Positions 25,080 through 34,556 of a stretch of DNA of 64,000 bases are shown here, piece by piece. Numbering within the stretch: position 1 is the stretch's first letter; each line of letters begins with the position of its first letter. Source of the DNA: Prevotella sp. (GTDB lineage Bacteria; Bacteroidota; Bacteroidia; Bacteroidales; Dysgonomonadaceae); the NCBI GenBank assembly GCA_031271965.1, contig JAISUS010000029.1:62001-126000 (forward strand), in the 5' to 3' direction. Made by a program: the position numbers and the translations under genes. The notes beneath the pieces are model-generated. The model saw only the letters and a program-made list of their open reading frames with translations. It was not told the DNA's origin and did not search any database.

Positions 25080-27384
25080 ATATCTTCTTGGTTTTTAATA
25101 ATAAACTATTTGTGACGACACTTACAGAGCTTAATGCCATAGCTGCGCCCGCAATCATGGGGTTTAGTAAAAAACCATTGATAGGATAGAGGATACCGGC
25201 TGCAATAGGTATTCCGATAATGTTGTAGATAAATGCCCAGAATAAATTTTGTCTAATCGTTCTGACTGTGGCTTTCGATAGTTCGATGGCTTGATGCAGC
25301 TTATTAAGATCTGAAGATATGATAGTGATTTGCGCTACATCCATTGCTATGTCGCTACCTTTACCCATTGCTATGCTGACATCTGCTGTGGCTAATGCTC
25401 CGCTGTCGTTTATACCATCGCCAACCATTGCTACAACTTCACCTTTATTTTTTAGTTCTTTTATAAATTCTGTTTTCTGAGCAGGAAGTACACTTGCTAT
25501 TACATGCTCTTCTCTAATCCTAATTTGTTTGGCAATTAGATTGGCCGAGCGTTTACCGTCACCTGTGAGCATATATACTTTCAGTCCTTGTGATTTCATC
25601 TTCTTTATAGCCTCTAAAGATGTTGGTTTAATGGAATCTGTTATAGTTATTATTGCCAAAAGGGATATTGTATTGGCAAATAATGCGATACTGTTTGAGT
25701 TGTCCGTTTCGTTTTCTATCCATTCTTTTTCTTCTTGTTTAAATATAATGCCTTGTTCTTCCAGCATTTTAATGTTGCCGATAAAATACTTTTCACCGTT
25801 GATATCACCAACTATTCCCCGCCCCGGGATTGTTGTCGTACTTATGTCTTTATTTAATTGGGTTTCGTCTTTTAAGTACGTTTTTATAGCATCGGCCAAA
25901 GGGTGCCCGGAATAAGATTCTATACTGAAAAGTATATTTTTTAATTGAGGGGTTGCTTCTGTGAACCATTTTATGGCTGTTACGAGAGGTTTCCCTTCTG
26001 TAATTGTACCTGTCTTATCCAATACTATAGCGGTTACTTTCTGAGCTTTCTCTAAAGCTTCGGCGCCTTTTATCAAAATGCCATTAGTGGCTCCTTTGCC
26101 GATTCCGACCATAATGGCTGTAGGAGTGGCTAATCCAAGTGCACATGGGCAGGCGATGACAAGGACGGTAACCATAGAAAGTAAGCCCTGTGTAAATCCA
26201 TTACTTTCCGCTAGAAAGAACCACGCAAGAAATGTGATTATAGCAATTATTGCTATAATAGGTATAAAGATACCTGAGATTTTATCTACAGTCTTTTGTA
26301 TCGGTGCTTGGCTGCCCTGTGCTTCCTGTACCATTTTTATGATTTGCCCTAACAGGGTGTTTTTACCAACCTTTTCTGCTACAAAATGGAAGCTTCCTGT
26401 TTGGTTGATCGTTCCGGCGAATACTTTTTTGCCCTCTCCTTTTTCTACCGGGAGAGGCTCGCCACTGATCATGCTTTCGTCAATAAATGAATTGCCTTTA
26501 ACAATCTTTCCGTCGACGGCGATTTTTTCTCCTGGTTTCACTACTATTTCATCTCCTATTTGTATTTCTTTTATAGGGGTTTCTGCGAATTGTCCGTTTT
26601 TTACAACAGTTGCTGTTTTGGGTTGCAGTCCTATCAGTTGTTTGATTGCTGTGGCAGTGCCTTTTTTTGCCTTGTCTTCAAGGTATCGGCCCAGCAACAC
26701 AAAAGCAATAACAACTCCCGATACTTCGAAGTAGACATGAGGCTCTAATCCTTTGCTTGTCCAGAATGAAGGGTATAAGGTGTTGAATACGCTGAATAGG
26801 TATGCGGTTCCTGTACTTAGTGCGACAAGTGTATCCATATTGCTGGACAGGTGTTTTGCTTGTTTCCATGCATTGACGAAAAACTGTTTCCCGAAAATAA
26901 AGATGATGGGTGTAGATAATATCCACATGATATAATTCGCATACGGCATCGTATGAAAAAACATGGCTATAACGACTAAGGGGGTAGCGAAGATGAGGGA
27001 TAGTATGCAATTTCTTTTCAGTTCCGATAAATGTTTGTTCCTTATAATTTCTATCTCGGTGTCATCTCTTTCTTCTATAATGAGTTCATATCCGGCTTCT
27101 TCTACAGCCTTTTTAAGCTTCTCGGGAGTAATTACGGATGGTAGATATTCCACATGGGCTGTAGTCGTAGCTAAATTTACGCTAGAGTTGGTTACGCCGG
27201 GTTGTTTGCTTAATGTAGATTGAACATGAGCAACGCATGATGCGCACGACATACCGTTTACCGGAAAGTCCGCTTTGATAGCCTGGGTTTCTGTAAAGAG
27301 AATATTCTTGTCGGTTTTGGTAAATGTAGGTTTACCCGTCAAGTTCTTATTGCTGAGAACAGATTTATTGTTTAGAGGTGCCAT
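25078..27384 (-). CDS. copA: Copper-exporting P1B-type ATPase
   Basis: CopA pumps Cu(I) out of the cytoplasm at the expense of ATP. The 768-residue protein has one N-terminal HMA metal-binding domain (GMSCASC, Cys47 and Cys50), the CPC ion motif [13 protein letters not shown] near 415, phosphorylation site DKTGT near 460, the SGHPLA motif and the [20 protein letters not shown] hinge. About 40 unusual polar residues precede the HMA domain. The same frame is open for a further 31 codons with a hydrophobic stretch but no ATG. The regulator gene lies just upstream, on the same strand. Confidence 0.95.
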   Translation of the reverse strand: MAPLNNKSVLSNKNLTGKPTFTKTDKNILFTETQAIKADFPVNGMSCASCVAHVQSTLSKQPGVTNSSVNLATTTAHVEYLPSVITPEKLKKAVEEAGYELIIEERDDTEIEIIRNKHLSELKRNCILSLIFATPLVVIAMFFHTMPYANYIMWILSTPIIFIFGKQFFVNAWKQAKHLSSNMDTLVALSTGTAYLFSVFNTLYPSFWTSKGLEPHVYFEVSGVVIAFVLLGRYLEDKAKKGTATAIKQLIGLQPKTATVVKNGQFAETPIKEIQIGDEIVVKPGEKIAVDGKIVKGNSFIDESMISGEPLPVEKGEGKKVFAGTINQTGSFHFVAEKVGKNTLLGQIIKMVQEAQGSQAPIQKTVDKISGIFIPIIAIIAIITFLAWFFLAESNGFTQGLLSMVTVLVIACPCALGLATPTAIMVGIGKGATNGILIKGAEALEKAQKVTAIVLDKTGTITEGKPLVTAIKWFTEATPQLKNILFSIESYSGHPLADAIKTYLKDETQLNKDISTTTIPGRGIVGDINGEKYFIGNIKMLEEQGIIFKQEEKEWIENETDNSNSIALFANTISLLAIITITDSIKPTSLEAIKKMKSQGLKVYMLTGDGKRSANLIAKQIRIREEHVIASVLPAQKTEFIKELKNKGEVVAMVGDGINDSGALATADVSIAMGKGSDIAMDVAQITIISSDLNKLHQAIELSKATVRTIRQNLFWAFIYNIIGIPIAAGILYPINGFLLNPMIAGAAMALSSVSVVTNSLLLKTKKI

Positions 27385-27470
27385 ATTTTGTCCTATTAAA
27401 ATTACTATAACAAAGATGGCCGAAAAAAGGATGAGTGCTGTTACAATATTCCCAGTTAGATTTATATGAT

Positions 27471-28046
27471 TTACACTTTATCTAACGGTTTTCGTTTATG
27501 CGATTTGATTGATTTGAAATGACTTGGCGTAAGCCCTGTTACTTTTTTGAACTAATTGCTCAGGTGGGCGGTACTTGAATAATTAAGTTGGAAAGCTATT
27601 TCGCCTAACGTGAGTTCGTCATAGACTAATAATTCTTTTACCTTTTCTATTTTCTGGGCTATAAAGTATTTTTCAATATTAGTACCTTCTATTTCAGAAA
27701 ATAAATTGCTGATATAGTTGTAGTCATGATGTAGTTTGTCGCTAAGGTAATCAGATAAGTTTACCTTCAGTTCGTTGTTGTTGTAATGCACCAATTCGAT
27801 GATTAATGTCTTTATTTGCTCTATCAATCTGCTTCTTTTATCATTGATCAATTCGAAGCCGAGAGAATCCAATCTGTTTTTTATCAAAATTTTTTGCTCA
27901 TCGCTTAAGGGTGTTCCTAGAGTAACTTCACCGAGATCGATATGTAAAGGCGTAATCCCAAGCTTTTCCAGTTCCGATTTTACAACTATCTTGCAACGGT
28001 CACAAACCATATTTTTTATATATAGTATTTCAGTCCTCATTTTCAT
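27471..28046 (-). pseudogene. HMA-AraC copper regulator interrupted by an amber codon
   Basis: This protein combines an N-terminal HMA-like domain (metal-type pair Cys15 and Cys18 in MVCDRCK) with a C-terminal AraC helix-turn-helix domain. Such regulators sit beside copA in Bacteroidota. The frame meets TAG at 27552-27554 (codon 165) in LSN-TAG-FKKVTGLTPSHFK, where relatives have Gln (LSNQFKK). The same frame then reads on in perfect family sequence to TAA at 27471-27473, about 191 codons in all. The truncated product loses the second helix-turn-helix. A single C-to-T change explains it. It may be a recent pseudogene, a sequencing error or a suppressible stop. Confidence 0.8.
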
Positions 28047-28146
28047 CTATAGTTAATAGCCACTATAAAATTACAAAATAAATATATAGCTCTATTACAA
28101 CTTTCAAGATTAGAATTAAATTGTTCATTTATTAAAAAAAACTTTG

Positions 28147-28154
28147 TACCTTTG
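28147..28154 (+). promoter_or_regulatory. -7 box of the DUF177-rpmF operon
   Basis: TACCTTTG matches TAnnTTTG exactly, 30 bases before the ATG at 28185. A TTG at 28121-28123 is 23 bases upstream, somewhat far for -33. Confidence 0.6.
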
Positions 28155-28184
28155 CGCCGTTCTTTTTTGAATTATAATCAGGAC

Positions 28185-28763
28185 ATGGGAAAGTTTAGCT
28201 TATATAATATACCCTTGAGGAGCTTACCGGAAGGTAAACATGAGTTCAAGTATGACTTGGATAAAAGTTTCTTTGTCCTTATAGACGATGGAACGGCGGA
28301 AGTAAAGAAAGGAGATTTGAAAGTGGTGATTTCTTTGAAAAAAACATCTGCGACTTTCGAGTTGAATTTTGATATTGCCGGTTCGGTTCAAGTTCCTTGC
28401 GATAGGTGTTTGGATGATATTTCAATGGATGTAGATACCAAGAATAAACTTATCGTTAAATTCGGAAAAGAGTATTCGGAAGAAAGTGATGAAATAGTTA
28501 TAATTCCGGAAGATGACGGAGAGATAAATATTGCATGGTTTTTATACGAATTTATTGTGTTGAGCTTGCCTGCAAAGAAAATACATCCTTCTGGCACATG
28601 CAATAAAGCAATGTCATCCAAGCTAAATAAACATAGGGCCAGAAGTGCTGATGATGAAGACGATCAGGACGAAGATGCCGATGATATATCTATTGATGAT
28701 GACTCATCTTATAGTGATCCTCGTTGGGATTCGCTCAAAGATATATCCGTAGACGAAGATTAA
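28185..28763 (+). CDS. DUF177 (YceD) protein
   Basis: The 192-residue protein begins MGKFSLYNIPLRSLPEG at 28185; the longer TTG frame from 28152 would begin within the promoter. It has the DUF177 core with VPCDRCLDDISMDV, a CxxC-type pair of the family, and ends in a strongly acidic tail. YceD proteins are encoded next to rpmF in most bacteria and take part in 23S rRNA processing and L32 incorporation, as known for other organisms. rpmF follows after 61 bases. Confidence 0.9.
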   Translation: MGKFSLYNIPLRSLPEGKHEFKYDLDKSFFVLIDDGTAEVKKGDLKVVISLKKTSATFELNFDIAGSVQVPCDRCLDDISMDVDTKNKLIVKFGKEYSEESDEIVIIPEDDGEINIAWFLYEFIVLSLPAKKIHPSGTCNKAMSSKLNKHRARSADDEDDQDEDADDISIDDDSSYSDPRWDSLKDISVDED

Positions 28764-28824
28764 ATTAATGGAAAATTGACTTTTCTAATTCAAATATAAC
28801 AAAATAACTAAATAAAACAGAAAA

Positions 28825-29010
28825 ATGGCACATCCGAAACGTAGACAATCAAAGTCTAGAACAGCGAAAAGAAGAACTCACGATAAGGCAGTAACTCCTA
28901 CATTGGCAGTATGCTCTAACTGTGGTTCTTGGCATGTATTCCACACTGTTTGCCCTGAATGTGGATACTACCGCGGAAAATTGGCAATAGAAAAAGGTGC
29001 AGCAGTTTAA
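28825..29010 (+). CDS. rpmF: 50S ribosomal protein L32
   Basis: The 61-residue protein has the basic N-terminus MAHPKRRQSKSRTAKRRTHDK and a zinc-ribbon with Cys pairs in CSNCGSWH and CPECGYYRG, the zinc-bound form of L32. It lies between DUF177 and fabH, the common bacterial order. Confidence 0.98.
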   Translation: MAHPKRRQSKSRTAKRRTHDKAVTPTLAVCSNCGSWHVFHTVCPECGYYRGKLAIEKGAAV

Positions 29011-29029
29011 TTCTAGCCAAAACTTATAA

Positions 29030-29054
29030 GCCCTAATACTAGGGCATTTTTTTT
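29030..29054 (+). terminator. Terminator between rpmF and fabH
   Basis: GCCCTA and TAGGGC form a 6-bp stem around ATAC, followed by a T run. It probably reduces read-through into fabH rather than blocking it. Confidence 0.7.
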
Positions 29055-29082
29055 ATTAAAAACAATCAAAACCAAAAGAATA

Positions 29083-30066
29083 ATGATTCGAGCCGCAATT
29101 ACCGGTATTGGTGCATATATTCCAAAGGATATTTTGACGAACAGCGATCTTGAAAAAATCGTGGATACTACTGACGAGTGGATAATGACCCGTGTGGGAA
29201 TTAAAGAGCGTCATGTGCTAAAGGGTGAGGCGCAGGGTACTTCCGTTATGGGAGCCGAAGCTGTGAAAGAGTTGCTGAAAAAGACCAATACTAAACCGGA
29301 AGAAGTAGAAGTTATCATTTTTGCTACTACAACACCAGACTATATATTTCCATCTACAGCAGCCATGACTGCCGAAGCCTGCGGAATTAAAAACGCATTA
29401 GGATTTGATATTCAGGCTGCATGTTCTGGCTTCATATACGCCTTAGAAATAGGATCTAATTTTATCAAGTCGGGCAATTACAAAAAAGTGGTTGTGATAG
29501 GTGGAGATAAAATGACTTCAATTGCTAACTATAAGGACCGTACTACATGTCCGCTGTTCGGAGATGCTGCCGGGGCTGTAATGTTGGAACCAACAGAGGA
29601 AGAAGTTGGTGTGATGGATTCTATATTGCATGTCGACGGAGTAGGTATCCCGCATTTGCATATGCATGGAGGTGGTTCTGTATATCCGGCTTCCCATGAA
29701 ACAGTAGACAAGGATATGCATTATGTATATCAGGAAGGTCAGGTAGTATTTAAGCATGCAGTGTCAAAAATGGCTGATGTCTCTGTTGAAATAATGGAGA
29801 GAAACAATCTAACAAAAGATGATGTAGCATGGTTAGTTCCTCATCAGGCAAATATACGTATCATTGAGGCCGTTGGCAATCGTATGGGATTACCTGCTGA
29901 AAAAGTGATGGTGAATATTCAGAAATACGGAAATACCAGTGCCGGGACTATTCCGGTTTGCCTTTACGAATGGGAATCCCAGTTGAAGAAAGGTGATAAT
30001 ATCATCCTTGCTGCATTTGGTGCAGGGTTTACATATGGTTCCGTATATTTAAAATGGGCTTATTAA
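29083..30066 (+). CDS. fabH: 3-oxoacyl-[ACP] synthase III
   Basis: FabH condenses acetyl-CoA (or branched primers) with malonyl-ACP to begin fatty-acid synthesis. The 327-residue protein has the catalytic triad Cys114 (QAACSGF), His254 (VPHQANIRI) and Asn284 ([10 protein letters not shown]). Branched-chain primers would fit the 2-oxoacid:ferredoxin oxidoreductase encoded further on, but this is inference. It follows rpmF on the same strand. Confidence 0.97.
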   Translation: MIRAAITGIGAYIPKDILTNSDLEKIVDTTDEWIMTRVGIKERHVLKGEAQGTSVMGAEAVKELLKKTNTKPEEVEVIIFATTTPDYIFPSTAAMTAEACGIKNALGFDIQAACSGFIYALEIGSNFIKSGNYKKVVVIGGDKMTSIANYKDRTTCPLFGDAAGAVMLEPTEEEVGVMDSILHVDGVGIPHLHMHGGGSVYPASHETVDKDMHYVYQEGQVVFKHAVSKMADVSVEIMERNNLTKDDVAWLVPHQANIRIIEAVGNRMGLPAEKVMVNIQKYGNTSAGTIPVCLYEWESQLKKGDNIILAAFGAGFTYGSVYLKWAY

Positions 30067-30090
30067 ATTAAGTTTTGTATTATAAATAAA

Positions 30091-30120
30091 AGAGAGAAGA
30101 TTAATCTTCTCTCTTTTTTA
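30091..30120. terminator. Bidirectional terminator overlapping the lpxB stop
   Basis: A perfect palindrome of 24 bases, AGAGAGAAGATT plus its complement, is followed by TTTTTTATTT. Its stem covers the last codons of lpxB on the minus strand. Confidence 0.85.
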
Positions 30121-31246
30121 TTTTATGCACGATAATGTTTGCTGCATGGGAAGAAGCACCCGGCTTCCCCAATATATCTATTATTTCATCGTAGTCATCC
30201 AACATTTTATTCCGATAAATATTATCGTTGAGCAATTTATCTACTTCATTCCGGATAGAAGAAACAGAGAAAAATTTAGAAAATAATTCCTGAACCACAA
30301 CTCTGTCGGCAATCAGATTAACTAGAGAAATGTATTTGGTATGCAATATGTTTTTAAAAACCCAATATACTACTTTTGGTATTGGTGTTTTGTAACAAAC
30401 TACCTGAGGTACTCTGAACAACGCAGTTTCCAGGGTTGCGGTTCCTGACGTAACGAGTGCAACCTCTGCATATTCAAGAAGCCTGTATGTTTGTCCAAAA
30501 ACAATTTTGCAGTCTTTATTTCCTATGTATTTATTGTAATACTCGGGATTTATTCCCGGAGCACCTGCTATAACAGCCTGATAATCCGTAAAGCGTTCTA
30601 TCGATTCCAGCATTGCAGGAAGATTGTCCTTTATTTCCTGTTGACGGCTTCCCGCTAATAAGGCTATAATGGGTTTGCTCTCAAGTTTATTTTCAATAAT
30701 GAAGCTATATCTCAAATCGTTTATGTTTTCCTTCTTGAAGTTAGCTACGGCGTCTACAACAGGATTGCCTACATAGTCGATATGATAGTTATGCTTTTTG
30801 TAAAAGTCTACTTCGAAAGGCAGTATAGAAAGCATTTCGTCTACATACTTCTTGAACGACTTTACCCTGTATTCTTTCCATGCCCAAACTTTAGGCGATA
30901 TGTAATAATAGACAGGAATCTGAGTATGCGTCTTTATATATTTGGCAACTTTTAGGTTAAAGCCCGGATAGTCGATGAGTATAAGGACATCAGGCTGGAA
31001 TTGTATAATTTCTTTCTGGCACATATTCATGTTGCGGAGAATAGTCCGGAGATTCATCAGCACAGGTATAAAGCCCATAAAAGCCATTTCGCGGTAATGC
31101 TTTATCAGCCTCCCCCCTTGAGCCTGCATAAGATCTCCTCCCAGGAAGCAAAACTCCGCATTGGGGTCTTGTTCTTTCAATACCGCCATCAGATTAGATC
31201 CGTGAAGATCTCCAGAGGCTTCTCCGGCTACCAGAAAATATTTCAT
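30101..31246 (-). CDS. lpxB: Lipid-A-disaccharide synthase
   Basis: LpxB joins UDP-diacylglucosamine and lipid X in lipid A synthesis at the inner membrane. The 381-residue protein starts with the family motif FLVAGEASGDLHGSNL and contains FIGYPGF-like IDYPGFNLKVA, SPKVWAWKEYR, ALLAGSRQQEI and SGTATLETAL, all characteristic of the GT-B fold of glycosyltransferase family 19. surE ends 4 bases upstream, so both are likely co-transcribed. Confidence 0.96.
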   Translation of the reverse strand: MKYFLVAGEASGDLHGSNLMAVLKEQDPNAEFCFLGGDLMQAQGGRLIKHYREMAFMGFIPVLMNLRTILRNMNMCQKEIIQFQPDVLILIDYPGFNLKVAKYIKTHTQIPVYYYISPKVWAWKEYRVKSFKKYVDEMLSILPFEVDFYKKHNYHIDYVGNPVVDAVANFKKENINDLRYSFIIENKLESKPIIALLAGSRQQEIKDNLPAMLESIERFTDYQAVIAGAPGINPEYYNKYIGNKDCKIVFGQTYRLLEYAEVALVTSGTATLETALFRVPQVVCYKTPIPKVVYWVFKNILHTKYISLVNLIADRVVVQELFSKFFSVSSIRNEVDKLLNDNIYRNKMLDDYDEIIDILGKPGASSHAANIIVHKIKKRED

Positions 31247-31250
31247 ATTA

Positions 31251-32024
31251 TTAGATGAGTTTTTCCCAACTTTTTATTGAATTCAGATGTTTATGGTTGG
31301 TCATATCCACTTGTACGGGAACCACCGATACATATCTGTTGGCCAAAGCCCACTCGTCGGTCATTTCGTCATTAGGCGTATCGTTTGCAAATTCGCCTGT
31401 AAGCCAGAATATATCTTTATTAGCTCCGTCTTTCGATTTCATGAATTCTTTGATCCATTGTCCCGGAGTTTGTTTGCATATTCGGATGCCTTTCAGACTA
31501 TTTCCTTTCGGTATATTCACATTCAGACAGGTGCCTACAGGTAATCCTTCTTCCAGTACCTGCTTGGTTATTCGTCTTATATATTCCTTTGTATATGTGA
31601 AATCTGCATCGTGGCGGTGGTCTAACAAGGAAAAGCCGACCGCCGGAATCTTAAATAAAGCACCTTCTAGCGCTGCACCCATTGTTCCTGAGTACAATAC
31701 TGCAACAGCGGCATTAGATCCATGATTTACACCTGAAAGTACGATGTCCGGTTTACGGTTTGCCAATTGGCTAATGCCTAATTTTACACAGTCGACAGGT
31801 GTGCCTGAACAACTGTAAATTTTTAAGTTTTCTTCCTCTCTCTCTAAATGTGCACGAAGGGGTTGTAATGATGTGATTGCGCTTGACATGCCCGAACGAG
31901 GTCCATCAGGGGCTACAACTATTATTTCTCCTAAATCTCTTACACTTTCAGTAAGGGCCTCTATTCCCTTGGCTAAGAAGCCATCGTCATTTGTGATTAA
32001 TATTAGAGGCTTTTTATTCTCCAT
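31251..32024 (-). CDS. surE: 5'/3'-nucleotidase SurE
   Basis: SurE is a metal-dependent nucleoside monophosphatase of the cytoplasm. The 257-residue protein has the metal-binding start ITNDDGFLAKGIEAL, the GPRSGMSSAIT loop and the SGVNHGSNAAVAVLYSGTMGA signature. Length is normal. A minus-strand TATCTTTG box at 32055-32062 lies 31 bases upstream of the start codon. Confidence 0.96.
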   Translation of the reverse strand: MENKKPLILITNDDGFLAKGIEALTESVRDLGEIIVVAPDGPRSGMSSAITSLQPLRAHLEREEENLKIYSCSGTPVDCVKLGISQLANRKPDIVLSGVNHGSNAAVAVLYSGTMGAALEGALFKIPAVGFSLLDHRHDADFTYTKEYIRRITKQVLEEGLPVGTCLNVNIPKGNSLKGIRICKQTPGQWIKEFMKSKDGANKDIFWLTGEFANDTPNDEMTDEWALANRYVSVVPVQVDMTNHKHLNSIKSWEKLI

Positions 32025-32054
32025 CGGTTAAATTATCTCTTTTTTGTTAAGTTG

Positions 32055-32062
32055 CAAAGATA
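32055..32062 (-). promoter_or_regulatory. -7 box of surE-lpxB
   Basis: TATCTTTG on the minus strand matches TAnnTTTG; no clear -33 element at the standard spacing. Confidence 0.5.
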
Positions 32063-32120
32063 CACCATTATTTTCAAAATACTTAAGATAACTTTATCCG
32101 GTAACTTATATTTTGTTTTG

Positions 32121-32128
32121 TAACTTTG
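32121..32128 (+). promoter_or_regulatory. -7 box of the alkaline phosphatase gene
   Basis: TAACTTTG lies 32 bases before the ATG at 32160. The -33 region has no clear TTG. Confidence 0.5.
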
Positions 32129-32159
32129 TGAAATTATTAATCAACTAAATAGTGAAAGC

Positions 32160-33809
32160 ATGAAGAAGATTTGTGTGAGTTTAATGCTCCTGTTCATTTT
32201 TTCGACTACATGGGCTCAACAGCAATACCGAAGGGAAGTTAAGCCAACAAAGAATGTTATTGTAATGATTCCTGATGGAACATCTATTGGTGTGGTTTCC
32301 GCAGCCCGCTGGTATCAGATATATAATAATCTGGGAGGTAGTAATCTGGCCATTGACCCTTATCTATGCGGTACTGTAAAAACTTTTTCATCAAATGCGC
32401 CTATTGGGGACTCTGCGCCGACTACTTCATGTTATATGACGGGCATGCCTCAGCAGACGGGGAATGTTGCTATCTATCCTGTTGCAGATCCTGCTAATGA
32501 CCTTATACCTGTCGATCCTGCTATGGCTTACCAGCCTTTGGCTACTATTTTGGAGGCAGCTAAATATCAGCAAGACAAGGCTACAGGTTTAGTTGTGACA
32601 GTAGAGTTTCCTCATGCAACACCGGCAGACTGTTCGGCTCATTATTATGCAAGAGGCAAATATGATTACATAGCTTCTCAGATGGCCTATCAAAATCTGG
32701 ATGTAATGTTTGGTGGTGGTAATTCCATAATTACCGACGACATAAAACAGCATTTTAAAAATACGGGCACCACTCTTATTCAAGATGATGTAAATACTTT
32801 CCGCAATTTTAAGGGAAAAGAAAAAATCTGGGCACTGTTTTGCGACAGGGAGCATCCTTACGACTTAGATAGAGATGATACGCAGATACCTTCCCTTGCC
32901 GAAATGACGGAAAAAGCTCTGGATAGATTGTCTCAGAACGAAAACGGATTCTTTTTAATGGTAGAGGGTAGTAAGGTCGATTGGAGTGCTCACGGAAACG
33001 ATGCGGTAGGTTGCATAACAGAATATCTTGCTTTTGATCGGGCTGTGGCTAAAGTAATGGATTTTGCTAAAAAGAATGGAGAAACTACAGTTATTGTTCT
33101 TCCCGATCATGGCAATAGCGGATTTACTATTGGGCGCAGAGACTTAAAATCGTATGATAAAGCAACTAAGGATCAGTTGTTTAAAAATGTTTCCCAATAT
33201 AAAAAAACAGGTGAGGGGCTTGAGCGTATTTTACTGAAAACAGATCCGGGTCAATTTAAAAATGTATTTAAAGAATATACAAATATCGATTTGACGGATG
33301 AAGAATTGAATTTACTTTTGAGTTCCAAGAATTATAAACACGAAAGTGATTATATGAAGGTAAGTAATAGTGTAAATATGGTATCTAGCATTATAAATAT
33401 TATGAATGCGCATACATACTTTGGTTTTACTACCGGTGGACATACAGGAGAAGAAGTATTTTTGGCTGCATATCATCCTGATGGAGATTTGCCGATAGGG
33501 ATGAACACAAATACGGAAATTAATCAGTATTTATTCGATGCCATGGGGTTGAAAACTTCATTGGCAGAAATGACTAATGAAATATTTGCAAAGCATACCG
33601 ATGTGTTCAAAGGATTAGAGTGCTCAATTGATAAAAGTACAGACTTCCCTGTATTGAAAGTGAAAAAAGGTAAGAATGTATTAACAGTACCGGCATTCAA
33701 ATCTGTTGCTTATTTGAATGGTAAAGTTATTACTTTAAACTCGGTGACAGTTTACATCGACAAGAACGATACATTCTATATTCCCAGAAGTCTGGCAAGT
33801 AAATTTTGA
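32160..33809 (+). CDS. Alkaline phosphatase, secreted
   Basis: The 549-residue protein has a signal peptide (about 1-20, cut after WAQ) and the alkaline phosphatase core: metal-binding NVIVMIPDGTSIGV, nucleophile region GDSAPTTSCYMTGMP (83-97), DWSAHGND, VLPDHGNSG and TTGGHTGEEVFLAA. The core metal ligands of the PhoA family are therefore present. It would release phosphate from organic esters in the periplasm. The gene stands alone between a promoter box and a strong terminator; no pho-box was recognised. Confidence 0.92.
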   Translation: MKKICVSLMLLFIFSTTWAQQQYRREVKPTKNVIVMIPDGTSIGVVSAARWYQIYNNLGGSNLAIDPYLCGTVKTFSSNAPIGDSAPTTSCYMTGMPQQTGNVAIYPVADPANDLIPVDPAMAYQPLATILEAAKYQQDKATGLVVTVEFPHATPADCSAHYYARGKYDYIASQMAYQNLDVMFGGGNSIITDDIKQHFKNTGTTLIQDDVNTFRNFKGKEKIWALFCDREHPYDLDRDDTQIPSLAEMTEKALDRLSQNENGFFLMVEGSKVDWSAHGNDAVGCITEYLAFDRAVAKVMDFAKKNGETTVIVLPDHGNSGFTIGRRDLKSYDKATKDQLFKNVSQYKKTGEGLERILLKTDPGQFKNVFKEYTNIDLTDEELNLLLSSKNYKHESDYMKVSNSVNMVSSIINIMNAHTYFGFTTGGHTGEEVFLAAYHPDGDLPIGMNTNTEINQYLFDAMGLKTSLAEMTNEIFAKHTDVFKGLECSIDKSTDFPVLKVKKGKNVLTVPAFKSVAYLNGKVITLNSVTVYIDKNDTFYIPRSLASKF

Positions 33810-33830
33810 TGATTTGTAAATGAACTATAA

Positions 33831-33871
33831 AACAAGAAAGGCCTGGACAATCCCGGCCTTTCTTGTTTTAT
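33831..33871 (+). terminator. Terminator after the alkaline phosphatase gene
   Basis: A perfect 13-bp stem, AACAAGAAAGGCC with GGCCTTTCTTGTT, has an 11-base loop and is followed by TTTAT. Confidence 0.85.
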
Positions 33872-33878
33872 CATTTTC

Positions 33879-34415
33879 TCATCTGCCGAGAGCTTCCAGA
33901 TTACTCTCTTGCAGTTTTCGTGCAAATATAGAGGTATTGTCGCATTGATAAATCCACTTAGGGTTTTTTATCTGGATTTTACATTTTGTATCGCTAAATG
34001 TCCTCTCTCCATCTTCTATCGGATCGAAATATTGAGTGAGATCTATGGGCGAATCTTCTTTTGTTGAGATAACAAATAGCCGGTTATTTATGATAAAATA
34101 ACCATAAGGTTTTTCTCCCGGCTCTATTATTTTGTTCCACTCGTTATCCAAAGCTGTGATGTCGAGCCTGAGTATATCATTGTTTTTTTTATCTTTCGAA
34201 AAAATGATTTTTGTCATTGGCCATTTGAACCCGCTTTTTCTATTGAAAATCATGTTGCTGATGTCGAATGTAAGATGCCTTATTTTGCCATCTATCAAGA
34301 TGAAGCGGGAGAGCTCAAATTTATTTCCATCATCCGTAGGTTGAGGATGTATTGTACCGGAAGTTTTTATAAAGCTGCAAATCAGTATGATCGCAAATAC
34401 TGCTATTTTTCGCAT
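33879..34415 (-). CDS. Exported protein of unknown function
   Basis: The start is placed at 34415 (MRKIAVFAIILICSF), giving 178 residues with a signal peptide; the upstream ATG at 34445 would put ten polar residues in front of it. The mature part is beta-rich and holds KWPMTKIIFSKDKKNNDIL and FVISTKEDSPIDLTQYF. I do not recognise a family. It stands alone on the minus strand between alkaline phosphatase and the RnfCD operon, with a TACTTTTG box on the minus strand at 34443-34450. Confidence 0.65.
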   Translation of the reverse strand: MRKIAVFAIILICSFIKTSGTIHPQPTDDGNKFELSRFILIDGKIRHLTFDISNMIFNRKSGFKWPMTKIIFSKDKKNNDILRLDITALDNEWNKIIEPGEKPYGYFIINNRLFVISTKEDSPIDLTQYFDPIEDGERTFSDTKCKIQIKNPKWIYQCDNTSIFARKLQESNLEALGR

Positions 34416-34502
34416 AAAACTATTAAGAGTTGTTTTCCCGCACAAAAGTACAATTTTTTATTATAAATAGTTAATCTTTTTCATCAAATCAGGCATATAT
34501 TT

Positions 34503-34535
34503 TACATTTGTATCAGTATATTTTGTATATATTTG
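34503..34535 (+). promoter_or_regulatory. Promoter region of the RnfCD-ApbE operon
   Basis: Two -7-type boxes, TACATTTG (34503-34510) and TATATTTG (34528-34535), precede the ATG at 34557. The TTTG of the first box can also serve as -33 element for the second at a short 17-base spacing. Confidence 0.5.
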
Positions 34536-34556
34536 TAAATGTAACTTATTGTAAGT

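Noticed and set aside
25529-26734. Two long + strand ORFs (128 and 218 codons) opposite copA
   Set aside because: They lie wholly antisense within a clear, fully conserved P-type ATPase gene and have no recognisable product; they are shadows of its codon bias.
27552-27554. TAG recoded as an amino acid in this genome
   Set aside because: nuoD (1742-1744) and the ferredoxin-like gene (49837-49839) end at TAG as normal stops, so there is no global recoding.
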